Positions 1 to 7,093 of a stretch of 16,173 bases of DNA are shown here, one piece after another (positions within the stretch are counted from its first letter, which is position 1; every line of letters starts with the position of its first letter). The notes beneath the pieces were generated by a model, which saw only the letters and a program-made list of their open reading frames with translations, was not told where the DNA came from and did no database searches. The stretch comes from Opitutaceae bacterium (lineage in GTDB: Bacteria; Verrucomicrobiota; Verrucomicrobiia; Opitutales; Opitutaceae). The DNA lies in assembly GCA_009919985.1 (NCBI GenBank), contig RGAX01000045.1, positions 1 to 16,173 on the forward strand, given 5' to 3'. A program made the translations under genes and the position numbers.

Positions 1-1390
1 TTTTCCCCAATTTCATGTTTATCGAGCGGTCCCGGCACAAGTACATGGGGTGTGACCCGGTCAATTGAGGGGAGTTTCCTGATGCTGTGTAATATAAACC
101 GCGCGTGATTCGGTATTCACCTTTAGGATCAATTGAACGATGGCTATCGATGGAAAGGACCTGGTAGGATCCTTTTCCATAGGATGAGCTATCGCCTACA
201 ATGAGAGCGCGTCCGAAGTCTTTGAGGCACTGGGCAACAATTTCGCTCGAAGAGGCAGTAGCTTTATCAATCAAAACAACGGTTGGGCCTCTCCATGAGG
301 GGGGTGAATGGAAATTTCTCATATGATATATTCCATGAACGCGGTCAGAAACAGAGGCGACGACCCCGCGATGGATAAAGTGGCCGGCCATCTCTACAGC
401 CTGGGACATGAGCCCACCTGAATTTTCTCTTAAGTCTAAGACAATACCGATCAGTGGTTTGTGTTTTCGAATCAATTCGATCACTTTTTTAAAATCCTTA
501 GCTGATGAGGTCGCCTCATCCTCATAAAAAGAGAAGAGCGAAAAATGGAGTATAGATCCCTCTGTGGTATCAATGGTATCATAGCTATATCGACTCTCCT
601 CAACGACCACCTCATCGCGCGTGATAGGGACGACAAGATGTTGGTCTTTACGCAAAATCGTTAAGGTCACAACAGTCCCCTTTTCTCCACGAATCAGGGC
701 AACTGCATCTTGGATGGACAACCCCATTACGGGATCTTTGTCAACGGCGATTATTTTGTCATCGACCTGAATTTTACCGCTTCTGGCTGCAGGCCCCCCC
801 TCAACCAATTTTACAATGACTAGACCATCGAAATCGTCTTTAAGCATCGCCCCTATGCCAAATAACCTTTGTTGAACATGGATCAAAAAATCGTGAGCCT
901 CATCGGGGGTAAAGTAGGAGGTATGGGCATCTAAAGAACGGGCAAAAGCTTTAAGAAATGTGCTGTGAACAATACGCTCCTCATAATCTTTGGAGTTGTT
1001 GATCCAATCTGATTCCGTATTTAAACGGCGCTTTTCAGTCCAATTCAAAATTTTTTCTCTCATATTGGCCCCGATTTGTTCAGCCATGAAGAGATTGTGC
1101 TGTTTCAGTTTATAAATCCGTCGGAGAAGATCCTCCTCGTCTTTGCTAAAAGACTCGCTGGCCACCTCAAGTTTCTCTGGTTTTAGATCTAGTAGGGAGG
1201 GGTGGTTTTCAAGCTTATTACGCCTTTCTATCGCCAGTTTGAACATTTTATGAATATGAGTGAAGTATTCAAAATCTCCCCGTTTCACAGCATTTCTCAA
1301 TGTAACAAGTTCTTTTTCAGGGAGTTTAATAAGGGGGGTGATCTCCTGATCCAAAAAGTAGCTTTTTGAAGCCTTGAACTTCACGAACTG
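1..1390 (-). CDS. Tail-specific (C-terminal processing) protease, S41 family, partial and frameshifted
   Basis: Periplasmic serine protease of the Prc/Tsp type, which degrades proteins from their C-termini. I translated the minus strand by hand and found one open frame from about 1390 down to about 58. In order it shows a helical N-terminal region (KSYFLDQEI, LDAHTSYFTPDEA), a PDZ domain (GGPAARSGKIQVDDKIIAVD, roughly 790-710), then the S41 core: LDLRENSGGL, TASSSEIVAQCLKDFGRA and YGKGSYQV. The catalytic Ser is most likely the first Ser of SSSE (codon 251-253) and the Lys that of YGKG (codon 173-175), by alignment with E. coli Prc. Near 56-60 the frame shifts: the next frame reads VTPHVLVPGPLDKHEIGE, the usual continuation of the family, so one base of a C-run seems missing. 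The N-terminus is cut at the joint near 1390, where the frame meets TAA at 1409-1411. The C-terminus leaves the window. The wording of the motifs resembles chlamydial homologues, and base composition differs from the DNA beyond 1.7 kb. Confidence 0.85.
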
Positions 1391-1706
1391 ACGCGCCTCC
1401 CAGCGCGATTATCCCCAGGAATAAATATGTCAAGAATCCTGTATTGCGTCCCGTATCTCCATAAAAATTCTGAACAAATGGAGCCGAGCTTGTTAGTAGT
1501 GCCAGTAAAGAAAGGAGTGTAAAAGTCAAAACCGCGATCACTATCCCCATTGAGCCGTCAAATGCCTTGCGAAGACCACTTCGAATTAATAACGCTGCAA
1601 TTCCACCAGCTACAACCCCAAGGGCTAAAAATTTTGAGACATTAACAGGATCTGCAACAGGTCCAGCCACAATCACAAGCGTGATAGCCACTGATCCGGT
1701 CAGCAA
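1326..1706 (-). pseudogene. N-terminal fragment of an O-antigen-ligase-like (Wzy/WaaL) membrane protein
   Basis: The frame encodes three hydrophobic segments: TGSVAITLVIVAG, FLALGVVAGGIAALLI and IVIAVLTFTLLSLLALL. A loop with YGDTGRNTGFLTYLFLGI follows. DPVNVSKF after the first helix and (Y)GxxGRxTGFLTYL after the third are typical of the start of O-antigen ligase/polymerase family proteins, which are normally over 400 residues. Only about 110 residues of that sequence are present. The last ~20 residues (from REVQGFKK to the TAA at 1326-1328) are translated out of frame from the protease gene and are not native. At the other end the frame stays open past the listed ATG at 1706 into the cysA sequence, so the true start is also missing. 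It is therefore a roughly 310-bp piece cut at both ends. It probably makes no functional protein and may be an assembly artefact. Family assignment is from motif resemblance only. Confidence 0.55.
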
Positions 1707-2421
1707 GAAATTGATAAACGAAAGGCGTCGCCGGCCGGTCGTAGACTTCCTGCGGCGTACCGACTTGCTCGATCTTAGCCTGATTCATAATCACAACTTC
1801 GTCAGCGATTTCGAGCGCCTCTTCTTGGTCGTGAGTGACGAAAAGCGTCGTCAGATGAATCTCCTCGTGGAAACGCCGCAGCCAGCGCCGCAGCTCTTTG
1901 CGGACCTTGGCGTCGAGTGCTCCGAAGGGTTCGTCGAGCAGTAACACCTTGGGCTCGACAGCGAGGGCGCGTGCGAGGGCGACGCGTTGACGTTGGCCGC
2001 CGGAGAGCTGGCTAGGGAAACGCGCATCGAGGCCCTCGAGCTGCACCAGTTTCAACAACCGGTGCACGCGGTCGGCGATATCGCTGGCCGGCGGACGATC
2101 GCGCCGCGGCCGGACATTAAGGCCGAAGGCGATATTCTCAAACACCGTCATGTGCCGGAACAGCGCGTAATGTTGAAACACAAAACCAACTTTGCGTTTA
2201 CCCGCCGGCACACGCGTCACCTCTTCACCATGAAAGGCGATGTGCCCAGAACCAAAATCAGGCTCTTCGAGTCCGGCGATGATACGCAGCAACGTCGTTT
2301 TTCCGGAACCCGAAGGCCCAAGGAGTGCGACCAGCTTGCCCGCAGGTACGTTTAGATCGACCCCGCCAAGAGCGATGAAAGCGCCGAACGATTTGCGGAT
2401 GTTGGAGACGTGGATGCTCAT
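1642..2421 (-). CDS. cysA: Sulfate/thiosulfate ABC transporter ATP-binding protein, C-terminally truncated
   Basis: ATPase that energises the CysTW sulfate/thiosulfate importer at the inner face of the membrane. I chose the ATG at 2421 (MSIHVSNIRKSFG) rather than the longer in-frame start at 2499, because the latter runs back into cysW. Domains from this start: Walker A GPSGSGKTT at 35-43, Q-loop Gln at 83, signature LSGGQRQ at 139-145, Walker B VLLLDEP at 159-165 and switch His at 197. The family-typical VYDRPATPFVYQFL ends at about residue 239. After it come 20 unrelated residues rich in Cys, read out of frame from the O-antigen-ligase-like fragment, and a stop at 1642-1644. Normal CysA proteins are about 330-360 residues, so the TOBE/regulatory C-terminal domain is lost. 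The ATPase core is complete. The start lies 13 bases after the cysW stop, so it is the last gene of the operon. Whether the truncation is real depends on the joint near 1700-1720. Confidence 0.9.
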   Translation of the reverse strand: MSIHVSNIRKSFGAFIALGGVDLNVPAGKLVALLGPSGSGKTTLLRIIAGLEEPDFGSGHIAFHGEEVTRVPAGKRKVGFVFQHYALFRHMTVFENIAFGLNVRPRRDRPPASDIADRVHRLLKLVQLEGLDARFPSQLSGGQRQRVALARALAVEPKVLLLDEPFGALDAKVRKELRRWLRRFHEEIHLTTLFVTHDQEEALEIADEVVIMNQAKIEQVGTPQEVYDRPATPFVYQFLADRISGYHACDCGWTCCRSC

Positions 2422-2434
2422 ACAGTGAAGAGCT

Positions 2435-3328
2435 TCAGCGGGCGTGCGCCTGAACGTGAGCGTGGGCGTGGCGCCACTCGACGATGGATTTGAGTACAAG
2501 GGTCACCAGCGCTAGCACTGCGAGCAACGAAGCCACCGCAAACGCGCCGACGAAGTTGTACTCGTTGTAGAGAATCTCCACGTGCAAGGGCATCGTGTTG
2601 GTCTCTCCGCGGATGTGACCGCTCACAACCGAGACTGCACCGAATTCACCCATTGCTCGGGCGTTGCAGAGGATCACCCCGTACAGCAGGCCCCATTTGA
2701 TATTGGGTAAGGTCACGCGCCAAAATGTCTGCCATCCATTAGCCCCGAGCGTGATCGCGGCGTATTCTTCCTCGCTGCCTTGCGCCTGCATGAGCGGGAT
2801 CAGTTCGCGCGCGACAAAGGGAAACGTTACAAACGTCGTCGCAAGGACGATCCCGGGCACCGCGAAGATGATCTTCACATCATGCTCGATTAACCAGGGG
2901 CCAAGCCAGCCCTGCGCACCAAAAACGAGCACGTAAATCAAACCCGAGATCACCGGCGAAACCGCAAACGGCAGATCAATGAGCGTGGTGAGCAGGCTTT
3001 TTCCGCGAAAAGAATATTTGGCAATGCACCACGCCGCTGCGACGCCGAAGACGACGTTGGCCGGCACGGAGATCAATGCGGCGATCAGAGTGAGTTTGAC
3101 CGAGGCAAGCGCATCGGCGTCACCCACCGCGGCAAAATACGCTCCCACCCCTCGCCGCAACGCCTCGCCAAATACCGCCGCGAGCGGCAGCAGAAGAAAG
3201 AACGCGAGAAACCCCAACGCGATCCCGGTCAGTAACCACCGCACCCAGCGCGGATCCTGCGTCGCACGCAGCGGCGCACCGGCCAGCGCACGAGGCTTAA
3301 CGAGAGTAGAGGTGACGACGACAGCCAT
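2435..3328 (-). CDS. cysW: Sulfate ABC transporter permease CysW
   Basis: One of the two inner-membrane permease subunits of the sulfate/thiosulfate importer; it pairs with CysT and binds CysA. The 297-residue product has about six hydrophobic segments, beginning with WLLTGIALGFLAFFLLLPLAAVF near residues 31-53. The cytoplasmic EAA loop that contacts the ATPase is visible as EEEYAAITLGANGWQTFWRVTLPNI. ARAMGEFGAVSVVSGHIRGETNTMPLHVEILYNEY is the part that separates CysW from CysT. The C-terminus is His-rich (HAHAHVQAHAR). It starts with ATG 69 bases after the cysT stop. That short gap contains a 12-bp palindrome but no obvious terminator, so co-transcription is likely. Confidence 0.95.
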   Translation of the reverse strand: MAVVVTSTLVKPRALAGAPLRATQDPRWVRWLLTGIALGFLAFFLLLPLAAVFGEALRRGVGAYFAAVGDADALASVKLTLIAALISVPANVVFGVAAAWCIAKYSFRGKSLLTTLIDLPFAVSPVISGLIYVLVFGAQGWLGPWLIEHDVKIIFAVPGIVLATTFVTFPFVARELIPLMQAQGSEEEYAAITLGANGWQTFWRVTLPNIKWGLLYGVILCNARAMGEFGAVSVVSGHIRGETNTMPLHVEILYNEYNFVGAFAVASLLAVLALVTLVLKSIVEWRHAHAHVQAHAR

Positions 3329-3336
3329 GTTAAAAA

Positions 3337-3348
3337 TTTAGCGCTAAA
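3337..3348. other. Perfect 12-bp palindrome between cysT and cysW
   Basis: TTTAGCGCTAAA lies 8 bases upstream of the cysW ATG. It is fully self-complementary. It could be a regulator half-site pair or a weak hairpin at the cysW translation start, but a 12-mer palindrome may arise by chance and no second copy was seen near the other operon genes. Confidence 0.3.
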
Positions 3349-3397
3349 CCGCCGCAAAATCTGGGTAACAGACGCAAAATCAGGATCGTGGACGTGC

Positions 3398-4231
3398 TCA
3401 TACGCGGTGATGACGACGGCTCCATTTCTGGATCAGGTTAATGAGTAGAAGCAGCCCGAAGGAGGCCGTAAGCATCACGACCGCGATCGCCGTGGCGCCA
3501 CGGTAATCGTATTGCTCGAGCTTAGTAATGATGAGCAGCGGCACGATTTCCGTGCGCATGGGCATGTTGCCCGAAATAAAAACCACCGAGCCGTATTCGC
3601 CGAGCGCCCGGGCAAACGAGAGCGCAAACCCTGTGAGTAACGCCGGAAATAACTCAGGTAACAGCACTCGGGCGATCGTCTGCCAACGATTCGCCCCGAG
3701 ACTCGCGGCGGCTTCCTCGAGTTCGGGTTGCAGCTCTTCAAGTACCGGCTGCAACGTACGCACCACAAACGGCAGGCCGATAAAAGTAAGGGCGACAAAC
3801 ACGCCGATTTCGGTAAACGCGATTTTTACGCCCTGCGGTTCGAGCCATTGGCCAAGCCAGCCGTTTTTTGCGTAGATCGCCGTGAGGGCGATACCGGCGA
3901 CCGCCGTGGGTAACGCGAACGGCAAATCGACGAGCGCATCGAGGATGCGTTTACCGGGAAACGCATAACGCACGAGCACCCACGCGACGATGAGACCGAA
4001 AAATGCATTCACACTCGCCGCGGCTAAAGACGCAAAAAAACTCAGGCGATACGCCGCCATCACGCGCGGTGAGGCCACGGCGGCAACGAAGTCCGCCCAA
4101 GACATGCCGGCGGTTTTGAGAAATGCAGCGGACAAGGGCACCAGCACGATCAGCCCGAGGTACGCCAGCGTGAAGCCGAGAGAGAGGCCGAAGCCCGGAA
4201 GAACTGAATGCTGTTTTCGGAGCAGAGACAT
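3398..4231 (-). CDS. cysT: Sulfate ABC transporter permease CysT (CysU)
   Basis: Second membrane permease of the sulfate/thiosulfate importer, 277 residues, usual length for the family. The first transmembrane segment (LGFTLAYLGLIVLVPLSAAFL) is followed by LDALVDLPFALPTAVAGIALTAIYAKNGWLG and the EAA loop ELEEAAASLGANRWQTIARVLLPEL. ARALGEYGSVVFISGNMPMRTEIVPLLI is characteristic of CysT. Its ATG at 4231 shares one base with the TGA of the binding-protein gene (TGATG), which implies translational coupling. cysW follows downstream, so the order binding protein, cysT, cysW, cysA is the classical one. Confidence 0.95.
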   Translation of the reverse strand: MSLLRKQHSVLPGFGLSLGFTLAYLGLIVLVPLSAAFLKTAGMSWADFVAAVASPRVMAAYRLSFFASLAAASVNAFFGLIVAWVLVRYAFPGKRILDALVDLPFALPTAVAGIALTAIYAKNGWLGQWLEPQGVKIAFTEIGVFVALTFIGLPFVVRTLQPVLEELQPELEEAAASLGANRWQTIARVLLPELFPALLTGFALSFARALGEYGSVVFISGNMPMRTEIVPLLIITKLEQYDYRGATAIAVVMLTASFGLLLLINLIQKWSRRHHRV

Positions 4232-5229
4232 CAGCGGGCGTAAATCTGGTCAAATACGCCGCCATCGGCGAAATGAGTTTTCTGGGCCTGGGTCCAACCC
4301 CCAAATGCGGCGTCGATCGTGACGAGTTCGAGTTGTGGAAAATGCTGCGCGTACTTGAGCGCGATCACGGGCGAGCTCGGTCGATAAAAATGACGCACCG
4401 CGATGCGCTGAGCCTCGTCAGAAAAAAGATACTCCAAGTAAGCTTGAGCGACGGCTTGGGTGCCTTTCTTTTTCACATTTTTATCAACGAGACAGACCGG
4501 CGGCTCGGCGAGAATGCTCAACGAAGGCACCACGATTTCGTAGCCCTCGGTAAGAAATTCTTTTTGCGCAAGATGGGCTTCGTTTTCCCAAGTAAGCAGC
4601 ACATCACCGATACCGCGTTGGGCAAAAGTCGTAGTGGAGCCGCGCGCACCACTGTCGAGCACAGGAACATTTTTAAACAGATTCGCGACGAATTTTTGCG
4701 CACCCGCTTCGTTGCCGGCGCGGCGCCGCGCGTAGGCCCAAGCGGCGAGATAATTCCAACGCGCGCCGCCCGAGGTTTTGGGATTGGGGGTGATGACGGA
4801 TACGCCGGGTTTCACGAGGTCGCCCCAATCTTTGATCGCCTTGGGGTTACCCTTGCGCACCAGGAAAACGATGGTGCTGGTGTACGGTGAGGCGTTGCCC
4901 GGCAGGCGCTTTTGCCAATCGCTCGCAATGAGTTGCGCGTGCTCATGCAGCGCGTCGATGTCCGCCGCGAGAGCGAGCGTGACCACATCGGCTTGGAGCC
5001 CGTCAATCACACCGCGGGCCTGTTTGCCGGAGCCACCGTGAGATTGTTTTATAACGACTATGTCGCCAGTCTGAGCTTTCCAATGCGCGGCAAATGCAGG
5101 GTTTAAATCAGCGTAGAATTCACGCGTGGGATCGTACGAGACGTTGAGCAGCTCGATCGTTTTCGCGCTCGAGGACGCGATGAAAAAAAATGCGAACAGC
5201 GCGATCGAAAAACTGAAGAGCTTTTTCAC
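4231..5229 (-). CDS. sbp: Periplasmic sulfate-binding protein
   Basis: Captures sulfate (or thiosulfate) in the periplasm and delivers it to CysTW. The product is 332 residues. It starts with a Sec signal peptide (MKK followed by a hydrophobic stretch, cleavage probably after SSSA near residue 22). Family signatures are NVSYDPTRE at 29-37, SHGGSGKQ at 63-70 and VITPNPKTSGGARWNY at 145-160; the Ser/Gly-rich loops bind the oxyanion through backbone amides. The start codon is GTG at 5229, chosen because it gives a complete signal peptide and follows the regulator stop by 35 bases. The sequence alone does not decide between Sbp (sulfate) and CysP (thiosulfate), so the symbol is provisional. Confidence 0.92.
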   Translation of the reverse strand: MKKLFSFSIALFAFFFIASSSAKTIELLNVSYDPTREFYADLNPAFAAHWKAQTGDIVVIKQSHGGSGKQARGVIDGLQADVVTLALAADIDALHEHAQLIASDWQKRLPGNASPYTSTIVFLVRKGNPKAIKDWGDLVKPGVSVITPNPKTSGGARWNYLAAWAYARRRAGNEAGAQKFVANLFKNVPVLDSGARGSTTTFAQRGIGDVLLTWENEAHLAQKEFLTEGYEIVVPSLSILAEPPVCLVDKNVKKKGTQAVAQAYLEYLFSDEAQRIAVRHFYRPSSPVIALKYAQHFPQLELVTIDAAFGGWTQAQKTHFADGGVFDQIYAR

Positions 5230-5264
5230 TTGGGTAAAAATGCGGCGCGCAAGCCACGAATATT

Positions 5265-5852
5265 TTAGATGCTGTATTCGCCCAGAATCTGGTGGAGTAC
5301 ACCCTCGGATTCATCGAGGCGGGCGTGAGCGGAGCGACGGGACAATTGACGCGCGAGACGGGCGGAGGAGGCCGCGGCGTCGGCTTCTACAGAGAAAGGC
5401 AAGGGAAGGCTGTCGCGCCGGAGTTTGCGCAGCGTGATCTCGACCACATCGGCGAGCGTGTAACGATCGAGGATACCGGCGATCGCGTTACGCACATCAA
5501 GCATGAGCATACGCAGACCGCAGTGCGCCTCATCCGGACACGTACATTTTTCGTAAGCGGATTGGCTGACACAACCAATAGGAGCGAGCGGGCCGTCGAT
5601 CAACCGAACCACTTGGCCAATGGTGATCTCGCGGGCCGGCTTAGCGAGGCGGTAGCCACCAAACTTGCCACGCACACTCGTCACCAGCCCGGCCTCCTTC
5701 AGCGCCTGCATGATTTGCTCCAGAAATTTGATCGGGATCTGCTCGTTATGGGCCAGTTCGGAGACTTGCACGAGGGCACGTTTTACCTCCACGGCGATGC
5801 CGAGGTTGATGAGCGAGCGGAGCGCGTATTCACCTTTTTTGGAGAGCTTCAT
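5265..5852 (-). CDS. Rrf2-family transcriptional regulator with a cysteine cluster
   Basis: DNA-binding repressor/activator of the Rrf2 family, which includes IscR, CymR, NsrR and RirA. The N-terminal winged helix-turn-helix is clear: MKLSKKGEYALRSL, then the recognition region QIPIKFLEQIMQALKEAGLV and the wing SVRGKFGGYRLAKP (about residues 59-72). Residues 94-111 hold four cysteines (C94, C103, C105, C111) in GCVSQSAYEKCTCPDEAHCGLR-type context, where IscR-like proteins ligate an Fe-S cluster. The first ~150 residues match the normal family length. A 45-residue basic, Ala/Ser/Arg-rich tail (from about 150) is extra and of unknown role. It is the first gene of the sulfate-uptake operon, so it probably controls that operon and itself in response to cysteine/sulfide or Fe-S status; this is inference from position and family. 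The start is ATG at 5852, without a recognisable Shine-Dalgarno. Confidence 0.9.
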   Translation of the reverse strand: MKLSKKGEYALRSLINLGIAVEVKRALVQVSELAHNEQIPIKFLEQIMQALKEAGLVTSVRGKFGGYRLAKPAREITIGQVVRLIDGPLAPIGCVSQSAYEKCTCPDEAHCGLRMLMLDVRNAIAGILDRYTLADVVEITLRKLRRDSLPLPFSVEADAAASSARLARQLSRRSAHARLDESEGVLHQILGEYSI

Positions 5853-6190
5853 ATCACGACTATATTAAACTACATTAGTTAAGTAGGAATTAAATCAAGT
5901 CTCAAAACATAGGCTATCATTTGTGAGTTCGATTGGTTCTTCGCTACTTTCAGTGGGTTAAACGTCACTCAACGATCACTATTTGTGGGTTAAATCGCCC
6001 AACAGAGTCTTTTGATGCTTGAATAGTAAGGATTTACAAAACCCCGTCCTAGGCCAACTGCTCCCATTCATGCAAGCCATCCACTGGAAACAGCGAGGAA
6101 CCAAAATAATCAATGTGCTTATCTGGCACAAGCCATGGCGGAGCAACCTCAAGGTGAGCGTGGCTTTAACCTTAAAAGAAGCCCACCAAC
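5853..6190. other. 338-bp intergenic region between the sulfate operon and abiE
   Basis: It contains the candidate operator at its left edge and a 10-base direct repeat GTGGGTTAAA at 5953-5962 and 5985-5994, 32 bases apart start to start. From 6019 a plus-strand frame with a TTG start runs 116 codons, but its second half is antisense to the toxin gene. Its first half (containing AIHWKQRGTKI and IWHKPWRSNL) has no family I recognise, so I do not call it as a gene. I see no clear terminator for the AbiE operon and no RNA gene. Confidence 0.5.
5864..5884 (-). promoter_or_regulatory. Candidate Rrf2 operator upstream of the sulfate operon
   Basis: On the minus strand the sequence reads ACTTAACTA-ATG-TAGTTTAAT. 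The two 9-base arms match as an inverted repeat in 7 of 9 positions, with a 3-base centre. It sits 12-32 bases upstream of the regulator ATG in an AT-rich stretch that must contain the promoter. Rrf2 proteins bind AT-rich dyads of about this size and often repress their own operon. No confident -35/-10 pair could be assigned. Confidence 0.45.
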
Positions 6191-7093
6191 CTAAACCGCG
6201 GCCAGGGCAGCAACCAAAGCATCGGCCAGAGGCCTTTGGCGATGAGCTGCATCGGCGGCAAGTGTGCGCTCGATTTCAAGCATTTGACCAAGAAATTGAA
6301 AATTACCTAAGACACGCTCGATCATTCCGGTTAGATCCGGACTTTGATCTTTCCTTAAAAGATTTCTAAGATCCATGAGGTCGTAGTCGCTTCCACCCTC
6401 GATTCGAGAGCGAAAGCGCCCGAAGTCCAGACCAGGACCACCGCTGTTCCATAGTTTAAGCACCGCCAGCGACCGGATTAATTCCTTTGCGAGCGGCCGG
6501 CGCGCAATCTCCGAGAGATCGTAAAGGTCTCGGATTTTCGAACGCTGGCTAGCAGCTCGAATTTTTTCAGCAACCACTTCCTCAAATGCTAGGCTAGGGA
6601 TTGCGGCAGGCAGGAAAGCGAGATTTTTGAAATAACTTTGCTCAATTTGCGGAACCGCGTGAACAGGTCGAATTGGACGCTCACGCGTACTAACCTGAAT
6701 CTTGATTTTGATTCCAGTAGGATTACCCGGATGAGCTAGAACCGGATTCGCGGCGCAACCGTCATCGGTAAGGTACCAATCTTTATTCCTGTCGAAACGA
6801 AACGTGATTCCGTGGTACGGCTTTGCCAGTGCTTCCAGCAGGCCAATCATAAGATCGTCGATTTCAATGTCAGTGCGACAGGTGAAATCTAGATCAGTCG
6901 AGAGGCGACCTTTCGGACCAAAAACCATTTTGCGCAGAAAGGTTCCTCCCTTGAAAGCGAGATGTGCCATCAGCCCTTTTTCGTGAAAAAGCTGAAGCAG
7001 GCAGGTAAGCCCTACATCGATTTCGATGGCCGCGATATCTCGGGCACCAGACAAGGCGGCAGCTTGCCGTAATTGTTGCGCGGTCAACATCAC
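6191..7093 (-). CDS. abiEii: AbiEii-type nucleotidyltransferase toxin (type IV toxin-antitoxin)
   Basis: Toxin half of an AbiE system, DUF1814 family. Such proteins are nucleotidyltransferases that arrest growth, and some pairs abort phage infection. The 300-residue product shows the family motifs in order: FKGGTFLRK at 48-55, RLSTDLDF at 63-70 with the DxD pair D67/D69, IKIKIQVSTRE at 128-138, and AEKIRA...KIRDLYDL at 175-193. At the third motif many relatives read KIEINTRE; here the acidic position is Gln133. The gene starts inside the antitoxin stop (ATGA, 4-base overlap at 7090-7093), the standard coupled arrangement with the antitoxin first. The C-terminal ~80 residues (FGRFRSRIEGGSDYDLMDLRNLL onward) are helical and match the usual family length. 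Confidence 0.9.
   Translation of the reverse strand: MMLTAQQLRQAAALSGARDIAAIEIDVGLTCLLQLFHEKGLMAHLAFKGGTFLRKMVFGPKGRLSTDLDFTCRTDIEIDDLMIGLLEALAKPYHGITFRFDRNKDWYLTDDGCAANPVLAHPGNPTGIKIKIQVSTRERPIRPVHAVPQIEQSYFKNLAFLPAAIPSLAFEEVVAEKIRAASQRSKIRDLYDLSEIARRPLAKELIRSLAVLKLWNSGGPGLDFGRFRSRIEGGSDYDLMDLRNLLRKDQSPDLTGMIERVLGNFQFLGQMLEIERTLAADAAHRQRPLADALVAALAAV

Noticed and set aside
6019..6369. A 116-codon plus-strand frame with a TTG start.
   Set aside because: Its second half is antisense to the toxin gene, its first half matches no family I recognise, and no ribosome-binding site precedes it.
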